Positions 49,991 through 59,740 are shown, numbered from the stretch's first letter. The stretch: DNA of 61,071 nucleotides from Rhodopila globiformis (GCF_002937115.1 NZ_NHRY01000223.1:1-61071); one strand, 5' to 3'. The notes: generated by a model not told the origin, from the letters alone. A program made the numbers and translations.

Positions 49991-51406
49991 ATGATGTCAC
50001 AGGCAACGACACTGGAACGAGCTGTCCGCTGGGTCTCCAGCCAGGCGCAGAGGCGGGTGCCGTTCGACGCCACCAACCTGTATCTCGAAGGCCCCTTCGC
50101 GCCCGTGCACGCCGAGGTGACGCAAACCGCCCTGGCGGTCACCGGAACGCTGCCGAAAGAACTGAACGGGGTGTATGCCCGCATCGGCCCCAATCCGGTG
50201 GACGTCGCCAACCCGGCCACCCACCACTGGTTCCTCGGCGCCGGCATGGTCCACGGCGTGCGCCTGCGCGACGGCAAGGCGCTGTGGTATCGCAACCGCT
50301 GGATCGGCACCGACAGCGTGCAGCAGCGGCTCAACCGTCCCATCGCGCCGGGGCCGCGCCGCGGCGACGTCGACATCGTCAATACGAACATCATCGGCCA
50401 CGCCGGACACCTGTGGGCCCTGGTGGAGGGCGCGGCACTGCCGGTCGCGCTCGACCATGAGTTCAACACGCTGCGCCATGGCCTGTTCGCCGACACCGCC
50501 TCACGCTCTTTCTCCGCGCATCCGCGGCTCGACCCGGAAACCGGGGACCTGCACGCCGTGTGCTACGACGTGAAAAACCGCAACCGGGTGGACTACGTCG
50601 TCATCGGCGCCGACGGCATGCTGCGGCGGCAGGTCGGCATTCCGGTGCGCCATGGCCCGATGATCCACGATGGCGCGGTGACGCGGTCGCAGGTGGTGAT
50701 CCTCGACCTGCCGGTGACGTTCTCCATGGGCGCGCTGCTGCGCGGGCATCCGCTTCCCTATACCTGGAACGACCGCCACACGGCTCGCGTCGGCCTGCTG
50801 CCGCGCGACGCGGACGCCGGCGCGATACGCTGGTTCGAGATCGAGCCGTGCTATGTGTTCCACATCGCCAACGCTTACGATCATGACGACGGCAGCACGG
50901 TGGTCGACGTCATCGCCTATCCGCGGATGTTCGATATCTCGCGCCATGGCCCCGAAGGATTCAACAGCCGGCTCGAGCGATGGGTCCTCGATCCGGCCGG
51001 CACGCAGGTGAAGCGCAGCGTCGTCTCCGACCTGCAGCAGGAGTTTCCGCGCTGCGACGATCGCCGGGCCGGACGCGGCTATCGTTACGCCTACAGTGTC
51101 GGCATCACGCTCGATACGCTCGGGCCGCAGCCGTTGTACCGGCACGACCTGGCGACGGGCGCGCTGCTCCGCCACGACTACGGTCCGCACCACATGCCGG
51201 CCGAGGCGGTGTTCGTGCCGCGCCACCCGGACGCGGCCGAGGACGACGGCTGGCTGATCGCGTTCGTCTATGACCTGCGCAACGACAGCAGCACGCTGGT
51301 GGTGCTGGATGCCGGCAACCTGGACGGGGAGCCTGCGGCGACGATCCATCTGCCGGTGCGGGTGCCGCTGGGGTTCCACGGCAACTGGATTGCCGATGCG
51401 GGGTAG
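49991..51406 (+). CDS. Carotenoid oxygenase family protein
   Basis: This 471-residue protein belongs to the carotenoid cleavage oxygenase/RPE65 family, seven-bladed propeller Fe2+ enzymes. Family wording is clear: LNGVYARIGPNPVDVANPAT, HHWFLGAGMVHGVRLRDGKA, FSAHPRLDPETGDLHAVCYD, GPMIHDGAVTRSQVVILDLP, CYVFHIANAYDHDDGSTVVD and the final VPLGFHGNWIAD. The four iron-binding His fall in SAHP, MIHD, VFHI and FHGNW. It should split a double bond of a carotenoid or apocarotenoid. ATG codons 49991 and 49994 are adjacent starts. Confidence 0.9.
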   Translation: MMSQATTLERAVRWVSSQAQRRVPFDATNLYLEGPFAPVHAEVTQTALAVTGTLPKELNGVYARIGPNPVDVANPATHHWFLGAGMVHGVRLRDGKALWYRNRWIGTDSVQQRLNRPIAPGPRRGDVDIVNTNIIGHAGHLWALVEGAALPVALDHEFNTLRHGLFADTASRSFSAHPRLDPETGDLHAVCYDVKNRNRVDYVVIGADGMLRRQVGIPVRHGPMIHDGAVTRSQVVILDLPVTFSMGALLRGHPLPYTWNDRHTARVGLLPRDADAGAIRWFEIEPCYVFHIANAYDHDDGSTVVDVIAYPRMFDISRHGPEGFNSRLERWVLDPAGTQVKRSVVSDLQQEFPRCDDRRAGRGYRYAYSVGITLDTLGPQPLYRHDLATGALLRHDYGPHHMPAEAVFVPRHPDAAEDDGWLIAFVYDLRNDSSTLVVLDAGNLDGEPAATIHLPVRVPLGFHGNWIADAG

Positions 51407-52202
51407 AGGCTGGGAGTTTGGGCGGGAGAGCGGCAGTCTCGCCTGATCGGCGGCCGTGATGGCGTGGTTTGGGCTTGGGGAGAAGCAACCAATGCGCCGG
51501 AGCGGGCACACCGGCCCCTCCGCCTCGTGCAGCCAGGCCCGGCATGGATGCGCCACCGGCGGCAGGCGTGCGAGCGGATGGTCCGGACATGTAACCACAG
51601 AGAAAAAGCTGAGAACCGCAGAGTTGGCCAGTCGGCGGCGCCGGCACCGCGATGACCGAAAATGGGCGAGAGGCCGTTACCTCTCCGTCATGGCCGGGCG
51701 TCTCCCGGCCATCCCCCCAGCCGTCGAAGCGCGGATGGCCGGGACACGCCCCATTGGCGTTAAAATAGGGCTGGCTGTTGCCTCCTCGTCATGGCCCGGC
51801 TTGTCCGGGCCATGACGGAATGGCAAGCATCGTGCCGCCGCCACGCTATTTTAACGCCAATGCGGGACACGCCCGGCCATGACGATAGGGAGACGACCTG
51901 GCTCTGCCCTGCCATTGGCGCCTGTGGGGCCGCATTTTCATAGGAGGGCCGCAGAGACATCGTCATTGCGCTGCGCGCGACGCGCATGGCAACCAGCATT
52001 GCTGAAATACACGATGCCGGACATCGCCGCCCGACCAGGCGCGTGAATCCGCCTGGACCCGTATCCGCGTCCGCACCAGCCCGCGCGACGTCCCCCTGAT
52101 CCTCAGCGGCCCTCCGCAGCCCTCCATCCTTCTCTGTGCGACCGGAAATGCGCCATCAACCACGCTGCTCCCGCCGGGGAGGCACCATATCAAACCACGC
52201 CG
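51407..52202. repeat. Intergenic region with REP units, MITE A copy 3 and an IR element
   Basis: No gene. REP units at 51687-51745, MITE A copy 3 (51741-51873, listed separately), a REP half at 51870-51882 and the inverted-repeat element 51940-52165 (left GGGCCGCAGAGACATCGTC, right CCTTCTCTGTGCGACC) fill the gap. A CAGAGAAAAAGCTGAGAACC boundary repeat is near 51600. Confidence 0.65.
51741..51873. mobile_element. MITE A copy 3 with 10-bp target duplication
   Basis: The element 51751-51863 (113 bp) has ends CCATTGGCGTTAAAATAG and CTATTTTAACGCCAAT. It is flanked by GGGACACGCC at 51741-51750 and 51864-51873. This is the shortest copy: the interior has a single REP palindrome. The insertion sits in the loop of a REP hairpin (the joined target would read GGCCGGGACACGCCCGGCC). 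This shows REP loops can be targets as well as cargo. Confidence 0.88.
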
Positions 52203-52955
52203 TCAGTACAACCCCAACCTTGCCCGGAACGACGTGTCGCGCAGGTTGAGCTCCTGCCCAACCAGATCGTCGGCGCCGGCGGTGCACAGATAGACGATCG
52301 CCGCCGCCGGATGCGCCACCGGCGTCAGGTTCTCGCGCGGGATCTGGCTGATCGGGTTGATGCCGGAGGCGCGGACCGGTACCTGCATGTCGGTATCCGT
52401 CGGCCCGGGCTGGAAGCCGAACACCCGGATCCCCTGCCCCGCCGTCTCCAGCGCCACCGCCCGGGTCAGCATGTGCAGCCCGGCCTTGCCGCTGCAATAG
52501 GCGCTCCATCCCTCCAGCGGCCGCACCGCCGCGCCGGAGGAGACATTGACGATCGTGCCGTCGCCGCTGAGGAGCATGCCGGGCAGCACCGCGCGGATGG
52601 CGTTGTAGGCGCCGATCAGGTTGACCGCGATCGACCGCGCCCAGGCCGCCGGGTCGCCGTCCGCGATCGGAGCAATCGGCTCGATGACGCCGGCGTTGTT
52701 GACCAGGCCGTCCAGGCGGCCGAACCGCGACCTGGTTTCATTGACGAGGGCCTCGACCGCGGCATAGTCGGCGACGTCGCAGGCATGGCCGGAGGCCGTC
52801 CCACCGATCGAGGCGGCCACCTCGGCCGCCTTCGTCCCGTCACGCGCCGCCAGAGCCACGGTCACGCCGGCTTTCGCCAGGGCGGCGGCCGTCGCCGCGC
52901 CAATGCCCCGGCTGGCGCCGGTGACGATCATGACCTTGCCCGCCAATCTTTGCAT
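52203..52955 (-). CDS. SDR family oxidoreductase
   Basis: This 250-residue short-chain dehydrogenase has KVMIVTGASRGIGAATAAAL (NAD loop), HACDVADYAAVEALVNETRS, LDGLVNNAGVIEPIAPIADG, NVSSGAAVRPLEGWSAYCSG (catalytic Ser, Tyr and Lys of YCSGK) and an altered C-terminus (FGFQPGPTDTDMQVPVRASG). The substrate is unknown. GGGAG lies upstream of the ATG at 52955. It is divergent from the LLM oxidoreductase at 53043 across 87 bases, so the two may share regulation. Confidence 0.87.
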   Translation of the reverse strand: MQRLAGKVMIVTGASRGIGAATAAALAKAGVTVALAARDGTKAAEVAASIGGTASGHACDVADYAAVEALVNETRSRFGRLDGLVNNAGVIEPIAPIADGDPAAWARSIAVNLIGAYNAIRAVLPGMLLSGDGTIVNVSSGAAVRPLEGWSAYCSGKAGLHMLTRAVALETAGQGIRVFGFQPGPTDTDMQVPVRASGINPISQIPRENLTPVAHPAAAIVYLCTAGADDLVGQELNLRDTSFRARLGLY

Positions 52956-53042
52956 GCCTAGCTCCCTTCGCCTGCCGTTCGCTTTACGGGAGGTCGCGCC
53001 CGGCGGCAAATTGTGCGGCGAACGCAGAGTGGGGAGAGTCCG

Positions 53043-54077
53043 ATGCGCGTATCGACAAGCCTGCCGTGCCACGACTGGGCCGCCTGCGGCCCCGCCGCGC
53101 GCCAGGCCGAGGATGACGGCTGCGACTCGGTGCAAAGCCACGAACTGAAGCACGACCCGTTCACGCCGCTGGCCTTTGCCGCCCTGGCGACCGAGCGGGT
53201 GCAGCTCGTTACTTCGGTGGCGATCGCGTTTCCGCGCAGCCCGATGGTGGTCGCCAACCAGGCGTGGGACCTGCATACCCATTCGAAGGGCCGCTTCGTC
53301 CTCGGCCTCGGCAGCCAGGTCAAGGCGCACAACGAGCGCCGCTTCAGCACGCCCTGGATCGCGCCCGCGGCGCGGCTGGGCGAGTATGTCGAGTCGGTGC
53401 GCGCGATCTTCCGCTGCTGGGAAACCGGCGAGAAGCTGGCCTACAAGGGTCAGTACTACAATTTCTCCCTGATGACGCCGGAGTTCGCGCCACCGCCGCA
53501 GCATCGCCCGCTGCCGCCCATCGCCATGGCCGCGGTCGGCCCGCTGATGCTCAGGACGGCCGCCCGGGTCGCCAACGGCGTCCGGCTGCACAGCTTCGCC
53601 ACCCGCGCGTACCTGGAACAGGTGGTCCGGCCGCTGCTCGCCCGCGAACTCGCCGCCGCCGGCAAGTCGTTCGAGAGCTTCGAGGTCACCGGCGGCGGCT
53701 TCATCGCCACCGGGCCGGACGCGGCGGCGGTGCGGGAGGAAGTCGAGAAGGTGCGCTACCGCGTCGCCTTCTATGGCTCGACCCCGGCCTATCGCGGCGT
53801 GTTCGACCTGCATGGCGTCGCCGACCTCGGGGTGAAGCTGACCGAGATGTCGAAGCAGGGGCAATGGAACCGGATGGCGGCCGAGGTGCCGGACGAGGTG
53901 CTGGATCTGTTCGTCGCCCGCGCCACCTATGACGAACTGCCGGCGGCGATCGAGACGCGCTACGGCGGCCTCGTCGATTCCGTCTCGGTCGATTTCGCCC
54001 CCGGCACCAGCGCGGCGACACGACGGGCGACGATCCAGGCGATTCACGCCATTCCGTGCAAATTCAAGAGCTTTTGA
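53043..54077 (+). CDS. LLM class oxidoreductase (TIGR03617-like)
   Basis: This 344-residue luciferase-like TIM-barrel protein resembles the F420/FMN-dependent TIGR03617 type. It has SLPCHDWAACGPAARQAEDD, DPFTPLAFAALATERVQLVT, VAIAFPRSPMVVANQAWDLH, SKGRFVLGLGSQVKAHNERR and the C-terminal VPDEVLDLFVARATYDELPA. Cofactor preference (F420 or FMN) cannot be decided here. The ATG at 53043 is the first codon of the conserved start. The 90 bases after the stop are A+T-rich, leading into the hybrid kinase. Confidence 0.85.
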   Translation: MRVSTSLPCHDWAACGPAARQAEDDGCDSVQSHELKHDPFTPLAFAALATERVQLVTSVAIAFPRSPMVVANQAWDLHTHSKGRFVLGLGSQVKAHNERRFSTPWIAPAARLGEYVESVRAIFRCWETGEKLAYKGQYYNFSLMTPEFAPPPQHRPLPPIAMAAVGPLMLRTAARVANGVRLHSFATRAYLEQVVRPLLARELAAAGKSFESFEVTGGGFIATGPDAAAVREEVEKVRYRVAFYGSTPAYRGVFDLHGVADLGVKLTEMSKQGQWNRMAAEVPDEVLDLFVARATYDELPAAIETRYGGLVDSVSVDFAPGTSAATRRATIQAIHAIPCKFKSF

Positions 54078-54223
54078 ACGATATCCACCGGGAATCGCAG
54101 CGAAAAGTGCTTATATGACAAAAAATTCATGTAGTTTTGCCGAAAACAGAATGAATTTGCAATGACATAAATTTGATAATGGTTCAATCTGTTCCTTGAC
54201 CGTCTTAACACTGGCCGTCGGGG

Positions 54224-57200
54224 ATGGGCATGAACAGTCTGTTGGCACGATTACTCGTCATCGTCGCCGTTGCCGTCATCCCTGCGCTGGCGTTCCAGGC
54301 CTACACCGAAAGCCAGGTCCGGCAGGCACGCCAGCATCTCGTGGCGGACGAGGCGCGGCGTCTCGCCAGCCGCGTCGGCGCCGAGCAGCAACGGATCATC
54401 GAAGGCGCCGACCAGATGCTGACCGTGCTGGGTGCCGCCCCCTGCGTGCGGGGCAGCGATGCCGGGCTCTGCCAGCGTTTCCTGGCCGATCTGGGCTTGT
54501 CAATGCCACGATTCGACGGCATCGCCGTCATCGGGTCTGACGGACATCCGCTGGCTGCATCCGTGCCATACGACTCTCATGCCGATGTCGCGGATCGGGC
54601 CTGGTTCCGGCAGGCGCTTGCGACCGGCACGTCGGTCGTGGGCGACTACGGATCAGGCATCTTCGCCGCGCGGCCAACCCTGCCGATTGCCCGGCGGTTC
54701 ACGCGGCCGGACGGCTCGGTGGCCGGCGTGATCATCGCCGAATTCAACCTGACCTGGATGGAACGGCAGCTTCAGGCCATTCCCGTGCCGGCGGAGGCGG
54801 CCATCACCATCGCCGACCGCAACGGCATCATCCTCGCACGCCGGCCGGATCAGGGCCGGTTCATCGGCAAGCCCATACCGCCCGGCAACACCTTTGTTCT
54901 CCAGGCAACCCGGCCGGAGATGACGTCCCAGGCCGGCATCGACGGCCGCACCCTCATCGTCGCCTTCATTCCACCGGTCCTGGACCCGCGTGGCCTGTAT
55001 GTCAGCGCCGGACTGGACCTGGAATCGACGCTGGCCCCGGTGACCGAGGCGAACCGGATCGGCGTCTTGCTGATCCTGGCGGGCGCCGTGATTGCCCTGG
55101 GGCTGACGGCCCTGCTGGGCGGCTACCTGATCCGCCGGCCATTCCACCAACTGCTGCACGCCGCCGACCAGTGGCGCTCGGGCAACCTCTCCGCCCGTGT
55201 GGGCCTGCGGCACGACGGCAGCGAGTGCGGCCGCCTTGTCGCTGCTTTCGAAGCCATGGCCGACGCCTTGCAGGCCCGGGACCGGGCGCTCTGGGGGGCG
55301 CTGGAAAGCACAAGCGACGCCGTGATCACGCTCGACCCCGACGGGCGGATCACCTACCTGAACCCGCACGCCAGGGCACAGACCGGCCTGGACGGCGATG
55401 TCCTGGGCAAGGTGATCTGGACCGTGTTGCCACGGGAGGACGGCCGCTTCGCCGCGGCCTGCCAGGCGGCGATGGAGCGCGGCGAGCCGATGCGGGTCAT
55501 CGGCTATTCGACGCCAATGGACAAGCACTGGGACGTCCACGTCTACCCGTCCGGCGACGGGCTGACGCTGTTCGCCCGCGACGTCACGCAGGAGCGCCGC
55601 ACGATGGTAGCGCTGCAGGCCAGCGAGGAGCGGTTGCGCCTGGCGATCAGCGCGGGGCGGTTTGGGGTCCGCGACTACGACCTCGTCGCCGGGAAAGCGG
55701 TCTGGACAGCCGGAGCCGAGACAATCTTCGGTGCCGACCACGTCGGCAGAACGACCTTCGACTCGGCGATCGAAACCGTGCATCCCGACGACAGGGCACG
55801 GGTACGGGCAAACTGGCAACGCGTCCTGTCAGTGCCTGGCGATGACTATGAGCTGGAATATCGCATTCGCCAAGCCGACGGCAGCTGGCGCTGGGCCTGC
55901 ACCTATGGCCGGGTCATATTCGAGGCCGGGTGCCCGGTGCGGGCGATCGCCGTGGTGCAGGACATCGACGCCCGCAAGCGGATCGAGGCGGACCTGCATC
56001 AGGCAACGACGCTGCTGCGCGCCATCAGCGACAGTTCGGCGGACGCGGTCTTCGCCAAGGACACGGAAGGCCGCTACATCTATGTCAATCCCGCGCTGCT
56101 CGAGCTGATGGGCCGGACAGCCGATGCGGCCCTCGGCCGGACGATCGCGGAGTTGCACGCCAATCCCGAGCAGGCTGCCGCAATTGCGGCGCTTGACCAG
56201 CAGGTCATCCGCACCGGCCGCACCGCCGTCATGGAGGAGGTGTATGACACGGCGGAAGCCGGCACACACATTTTCCGGACCGCCAAGTCGCCGCTGCGAT
56301 CGGCCGACGGCACGGTCATCGGCATCGTCGGGATATCGAGCGACATCACCGCGCTCAAGAACGCCGAGACCGAGCTGCGCAACCTGAGCGCCGGGCTGGA
56401 ACTGCGGGTGCAGCAGGAAATCGCGGCCCGCGAGGCCGCGCAGGCACGCGCGACCCAGGCGGAGCGGCTGCAGGCGCTCGGCCAGCTTGCCGCGGGCATT
56501 GCGCATGACTTCAACAACGTGCTGCAGGCGGTGTCCGGAGCGATGGCGCTGATCGAGCGCCGTCCGGACGACCATGTCGCCATCCGTCGCCTGGCCCGGC
56601 TGGCGGGCGAGGCGACCGAGCGAGGCGCCACCATCACCCGGCGGCTGCTGGCCTTTGGCCGCCGCAGCGACCTGCATGCCGAAGCGATCGACACGGGCGC
56701 GCTACTGGCCGACCTGCAGGACATTCTCGCCCACACGCTGGGGGCCGGCATTATCGTGCGAACCGACGCCGAGACCGATGTCCCGGGATGCACGGCGGAC
56801 CGGGGCCAGCTTGAGACGTCGCTGATCAACCTCGCGACGAATGCGCGCGATGCCATGCCGCAAGGTGGCCTGCTGGTGCTGTCCGCGAGCTCTGAATGCG
56901 TGACCGCAGGGCATCCGGCCGGTATCGGTCCAGGCCGCTACATCCGGTTCCAGGTGACCGACTCCGGCAGCGGCATGGATGCCGCGACGCTGGCCCACGC
57001 CACGGAGCCGTTCTTCACCACCAAGGCGCCTGGCGTCGGAACCGGGCTTGGCCTGTCCATGGTGAAAGGGTTTGCCGAGCAGTCCGGCGGCGGCCTGAGC
57101 CTCATGAGCGCGCCCGGCCAGGGTACCACGGTCACGCTCTGGCTGCCCGAGGCGGCTGTCGAACCGGCCCACCGGGACCGGGCCGCGGCGCAGGGACCGG

Positions 57201-57637
57201 ACAAGCCACCACATGCGGATGGTGGGACACCGGCCGCCCAGGTGCTGCTGGTGGACGACGAGGCACCGGTCCGGGAAGTCCTGGCCATGCAGCTGGAGGA
57301 CGCCGGCTTCGCCGTCCTGTCCGCCGCCAGCGGCCGGCAGGCGCTCGAGCGACTCGACGGGATGGACCGGGTGGATGTCCTGGTGACCGACCTGTCGATG
57401 CCCGGCATGGACGGACTGGCGGTCATCCACGCGGTTCACGAGCGCTGTCCCGGTTTGCCGGCCCTGCTGCTGACCGGATATGCCGGCGACAGCGGCACCC
57501 TGGCGCGACGGGTCGCGTCGGATGGAACCTTCATCCTGCTGCGAAAGCCCATCCAGGCGGCGAACCTGGTCGAGCACCTTCGCACGCTGCTGGCGGCCGA
57601 GGAGCCCGGCGCGATGCCGCGCCAGGCGGCGTCGTAA
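54224..57637 (+). CDS. Hybrid sensor histidine kinase with Cache, three PAS and receiver domains
   Basis: This 1137-residue protein has membrane segments at about 5-25 and 278-305 around a periplasmic Cache domain. A HAMP-like region (about 300-350) and PAS domains from about 355, 470 and 600 follow. The kinase core has the His in GIAHDFNNVLQAVSGAMALI (about 762), NLATNARDAMPQGG, DSGSGMDAATLA and GVGTGLGLSMVKGF, and a receiver ends the protein (Asp in LVTDLSMPGMDG, about 1054). The kinase and receiver modules closely resemble those of the giant kinase at 23329, suggesting duplication with different sensing parts. The ATG at 54224 or 54230 may be used. Confidence 0.9.
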   Translation: MGMNSLLARLLVIVAVAVIPALAFQAYTESQVRQARQHLVADEARRLASRVGAEQQRIIEGADQMLTVLGAAPCVRGSDAGLCQRFLADLGLSMPRFDGIAVIGSDGHPLAASVPYDSHADVADRAWFRQALATGTSVVGDYGSGIFAARPTLPIARRFTRPDGSVAGVIIAEFNLTWMERQLQAIPVPAEAAITIADRNGIILARRPDQGRFIGKPIPPGNTFVLQATRPEMTSQAGIDGRTLIVAFIPPVLDPRGLYVSAGLDLESTLAPVTEANRIGVLLILAGAVIALGLTALLGGYLIRRPFHQLLHAADQWRSGNLSARVGLRHDGSECGRLVAAFEAMADALQARDRALWGALESTSDAVITLDPDGRITYLNPHARAQTGLDGDVLGKVIWTVLPREDGRFAAACQAAMERGEPMRVIGYSTPMDKHWDVHVYPSGDGLTLFARDVTQERRTMVALQASEERLRLAISAGRFGVRDYDLVAGKAVWTAGAETIFGADHVGRTTFDSAIETVHPDDRARVRANWQRVLSVPGDDYELEYRIRQADGSWRWACTYGRVIFEAGCPVRAIAVVQDIDARKRIEADLHQATTLLRAISDSSADAVFAKDTEGRYIYVNPALLELMGRTADAALGRTIAELHANPEQAAAIAALDQQVIRTGRTAVMEEVYDTAEAGTHIFRTAKSPLRSADGTVIGIVGISSDITALKNAETELRNLSAGLELRVQQEIAAREAAQARATQAERLQALGQLAAGIAHDFNNVLQAVSGAMALIERRPDDHVAIRRLARLAGEATERGATITRRLLAFGRRSDLHAEAIDTGALLADLQDILAHTLGAGIIVRTDAETDVPGCTADRGQLETSLINLATNARDAMPQGGLLVLSASSECVTAGHPAGIGPGRYIRFQVTDSGSGMDAATLAHATEPFFTTKAPGVGTGLGLSMVKGFAEQSGGGLSLMSAPGQGTTVTLWLPEAAVEPAHRDRAAAQGPDKPPHADGGTPAAQVLLVDDEAPVREVLAMQLEDAGFAVLSAASGRQALERLDGMDRVDVLVTDLSMPGMDGLAVIHAVHERCPGLPALLLTGYAGDSGTLARRVASDGTFILLRKPIQAANLVEHLRTLLAAEEPGAMPRQAAS

Positions 57638-57778
57638 TGGGATTCACGCGACCGTCAAAACCAGGATTAGCCTTCCTGAAAATTTGCGCTAGCATCGCTT
57701 CGCGAGGGCGCACCGAGTACCCGATCTGACCCGGGTTGCGTCTCGGCTGGCGCCTTCAGAAACGAAGGAGAGTCGGCC

Positions 57779-59734
57779 ATGGCCGGAACAGCAAACGGCA
57801 GAAGTCCCCGCTCGGTGGCTCTGGTGGGACCGTACAGCAGCGGAAAATCGACGCTTTTCGAAGCCTTGCTGGAGGCCGCCGGCGCGCCGGTCAAGCGGCC
57901 AGCGGACCCGCGCAACCGCCCGATGACCACCGAGATCCGTTTGGGCCACGCCTCCTACCTGGGCGACGACTGGACGATCCTGGACTGCCCTGGCTCGATC
58001 GAGTTCGCGCACCAGACCTCCGCCGCGCTGGCGATGGTCGACATCGCGGTGGTGGTGTGCGAGCCGTCCACCGCCAAGGCGCCGATGGTCGCGCCGCTGC
58101 TGAAGACGCTGAAGGAGGAAGGCGTCCCGCACATCGTGTTCATCAACAAGATCGACACGCTGGAGGGCAGCGTCGCCGACATCCTGGCGGCGTTGCAGGG
58201 CTATGCCGGCTGTCCGCTGGTGCTGCGGCAGATGCCGATTTTCGAGGGCGAAACCGTTACTGGTTATGTCGATTTGATGAGCGAGCGGGCCTATCATTAC
58301 CGCAAGGGCCAGGCCTCGGAGCTGATGCAGATTCCGCCCGAGATGCTGGCCGAGGAGCAGGAAGCGCTCGGCCGCCTGGTGGAAACCCTGGCGGATCACG
58401 ACGACGCGCTGCTGGAGAAGGTGCTGGAGGATATCAAGCCGACGCCGGACGAGCTGTACCGCGACATGCGCAAGGACCTGCTCGACGGCACGATCATCGA
58501 GGTGCTGCTGGGCGCGGCGGACAGCAGCGCCGGCGTGCGGCGGCTGTGGAAGGCACTGCGGCATGAGACTCCCGACGCCGCGGAAACCGCCGAGCGCAAA
58601 GGGATCGACCTCAGCGGCCCGGCGCTGGCGCAGGTGTTCAGGACGGTTTACGCCGGCCACACCGGCAAGCTGTCCTATGCCCGGATGTGGAACGGCACCA
58701 TCACCGACGGCGCGCAGCTCGGCGGCACGCGGCTGGGCGGCATCTACCGCTACGCGAACGGCGAACTGAGCAAGGTGCCGGAGGCGAGGCAGGGCGATAT
58801 CGTCGCCCTCGGGCGCCTGGACGGCGTGCCGACCGGCGCGACCGTGTCGCCCGGGGCGACGCCGGAGGCCCTGCCCTTCCCCGAAGCCTCGCCGCCGGTC
58901 TATGCGCTGGCGGTCAAGACGACCGACCGCAAGGACGACGTCAAGCTGTCCGGCGCGCTGCAACGGCTGACCGAGGAAGACCCGTCGCTGTTCATCACCC
59001 AGGACCAGGAAACCAGCGAAACGGTGCTGCATGGCCAGGGCGAGATGCACCTGCAGACCACGGTGGACCACCTGGCGCGCGACTACGGCCTGAAGCTGGC
59101 GACGCACAAGCCGGGGGTCGCCTACAAGGAGACGATCCGCAAGGCGGTGCACGAGCACGGGCGGCTGAAGCGGCAGACCGGCGGCCACGGCCAGTTCGCC
59201 GACGTGAAGATCGACATCGCGCCGCGCCACCGCGGCGAGGGCTTCGAGTTCATCGACAAGATCGTCGGCGGCGCTGTGCCGCGCAATTTCATCCCCGCCG
59301 TCGGTGAGGCGGCGGAGGAAGCGACAAAGAAGGGCCCGTTCGGCTATCCGGTGGTGGATCTTTCCGTCACGCTGGTAGATGGCGGGTTCCACAGCGTGGA
59401 CAGCTCCGACATGGCGTTCAAGACGGCGACGCAGCTGGCGATGAAGGAAGGGCTGGCGAAGGCGGAGCCGGTGCTGCTGGAGCCGATCCACCATGTGACG
59501 GTGTACGTGCCGAATGACTTCACCGCGCGGGCGCAGCGGCTGCTGACCGGGCGGCGCGGGCAGATCCTGGGCTACTCGGAACGCGAAGGCTGGCCGGGCT
59601 GGGACGAGGTCGTGGCGCTGGTGCCGGAGGCGGAGATGCACGACCTGATCATCGAGCTGCGCTCGCAGACGCTGGGCCTGGGCACGTTCCGCAAGCGCTT
59701 CGACCATCTGGCGGAGACGCGCGCGGTCCCGTGA
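57779..59734 (+). CDS. Elongation factor G-like GTPase
   Basis: This 651-residue translation-type GTPase has the P-loop LVGPYSSGKSTL (residues 16-27), RPMTTEIRLGHASYLGDD in the switch I region, the G3 box altered to DCPGS (about 68), and FINKIDTLEG for G4 (about 122). EF-G domains II-V follow: RVYAGHTGKLSY-like DII, HGQGEMHLQTTVDHLARDYG, TGGHGQFADVKIDIAPRHRG and FGYPVVDLSVTLVDGGFHSV. It is about 50 residues shorter than true EF-G and belongs to the EF-G-like set whose role is unclear (ribosome rescue or recycling). The RBS GAAGGAG is upstream. Confidence 0.88.
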   Translation: MAGTANGRSPRSVALVGPYSSGKSTLFEALLEAAGAPVKRPADPRNRPMTTEIRLGHASYLGDDWTILDCPGSIEFAHQTSAALAMVDIAVVVCEPSTAKAPMVAPLLKTLKEEGVPHIVFINKIDTLEGSVADILAALQGYAGCPLVLRQMPIFEGETVTGYVDLMSERAYHYRKGQASELMQIPPEMLAEEQEALGRLVETLADHDDALLEKVLEDIKPTPDELYRDMRKDLLDGTIIEVLLGAADSSAGVRRLWKALRHETPDAAETAERKGIDLSGPALAQVFRTVYAGHTGKLSYARMWNGTITDGAQLGGTRLGGIYRYANGELSKVPEARQGDIVALGRLDGVPTGATVSPGATPEALPFPEASPPVYALAVKTTDRKDDVKLSGALQRLTEEDPSLFITQDQETSETVLHGQGEMHLQTTVDHLARDYGLKLATHKPGVAYKETIRKAVHEHGRLKRQTGGHGQFADVKIDIAPRHRGEGFEFIDKIVGGAVPRNFIPAVGEAAEEATKKGPFGYPVVDLSVTLVDGGFHSVDSSDMAFKTATQLAMKEGLAKAEPVLLEPIHHVTVYVPNDFTARAQRLLTGRRGQILGYSEREGWPGWDEVVALVPEAEMHDLIIELRSQTLGLGTFRKRFDHLAETRAVP

Positions 59735-59740
59735 TGCCTT

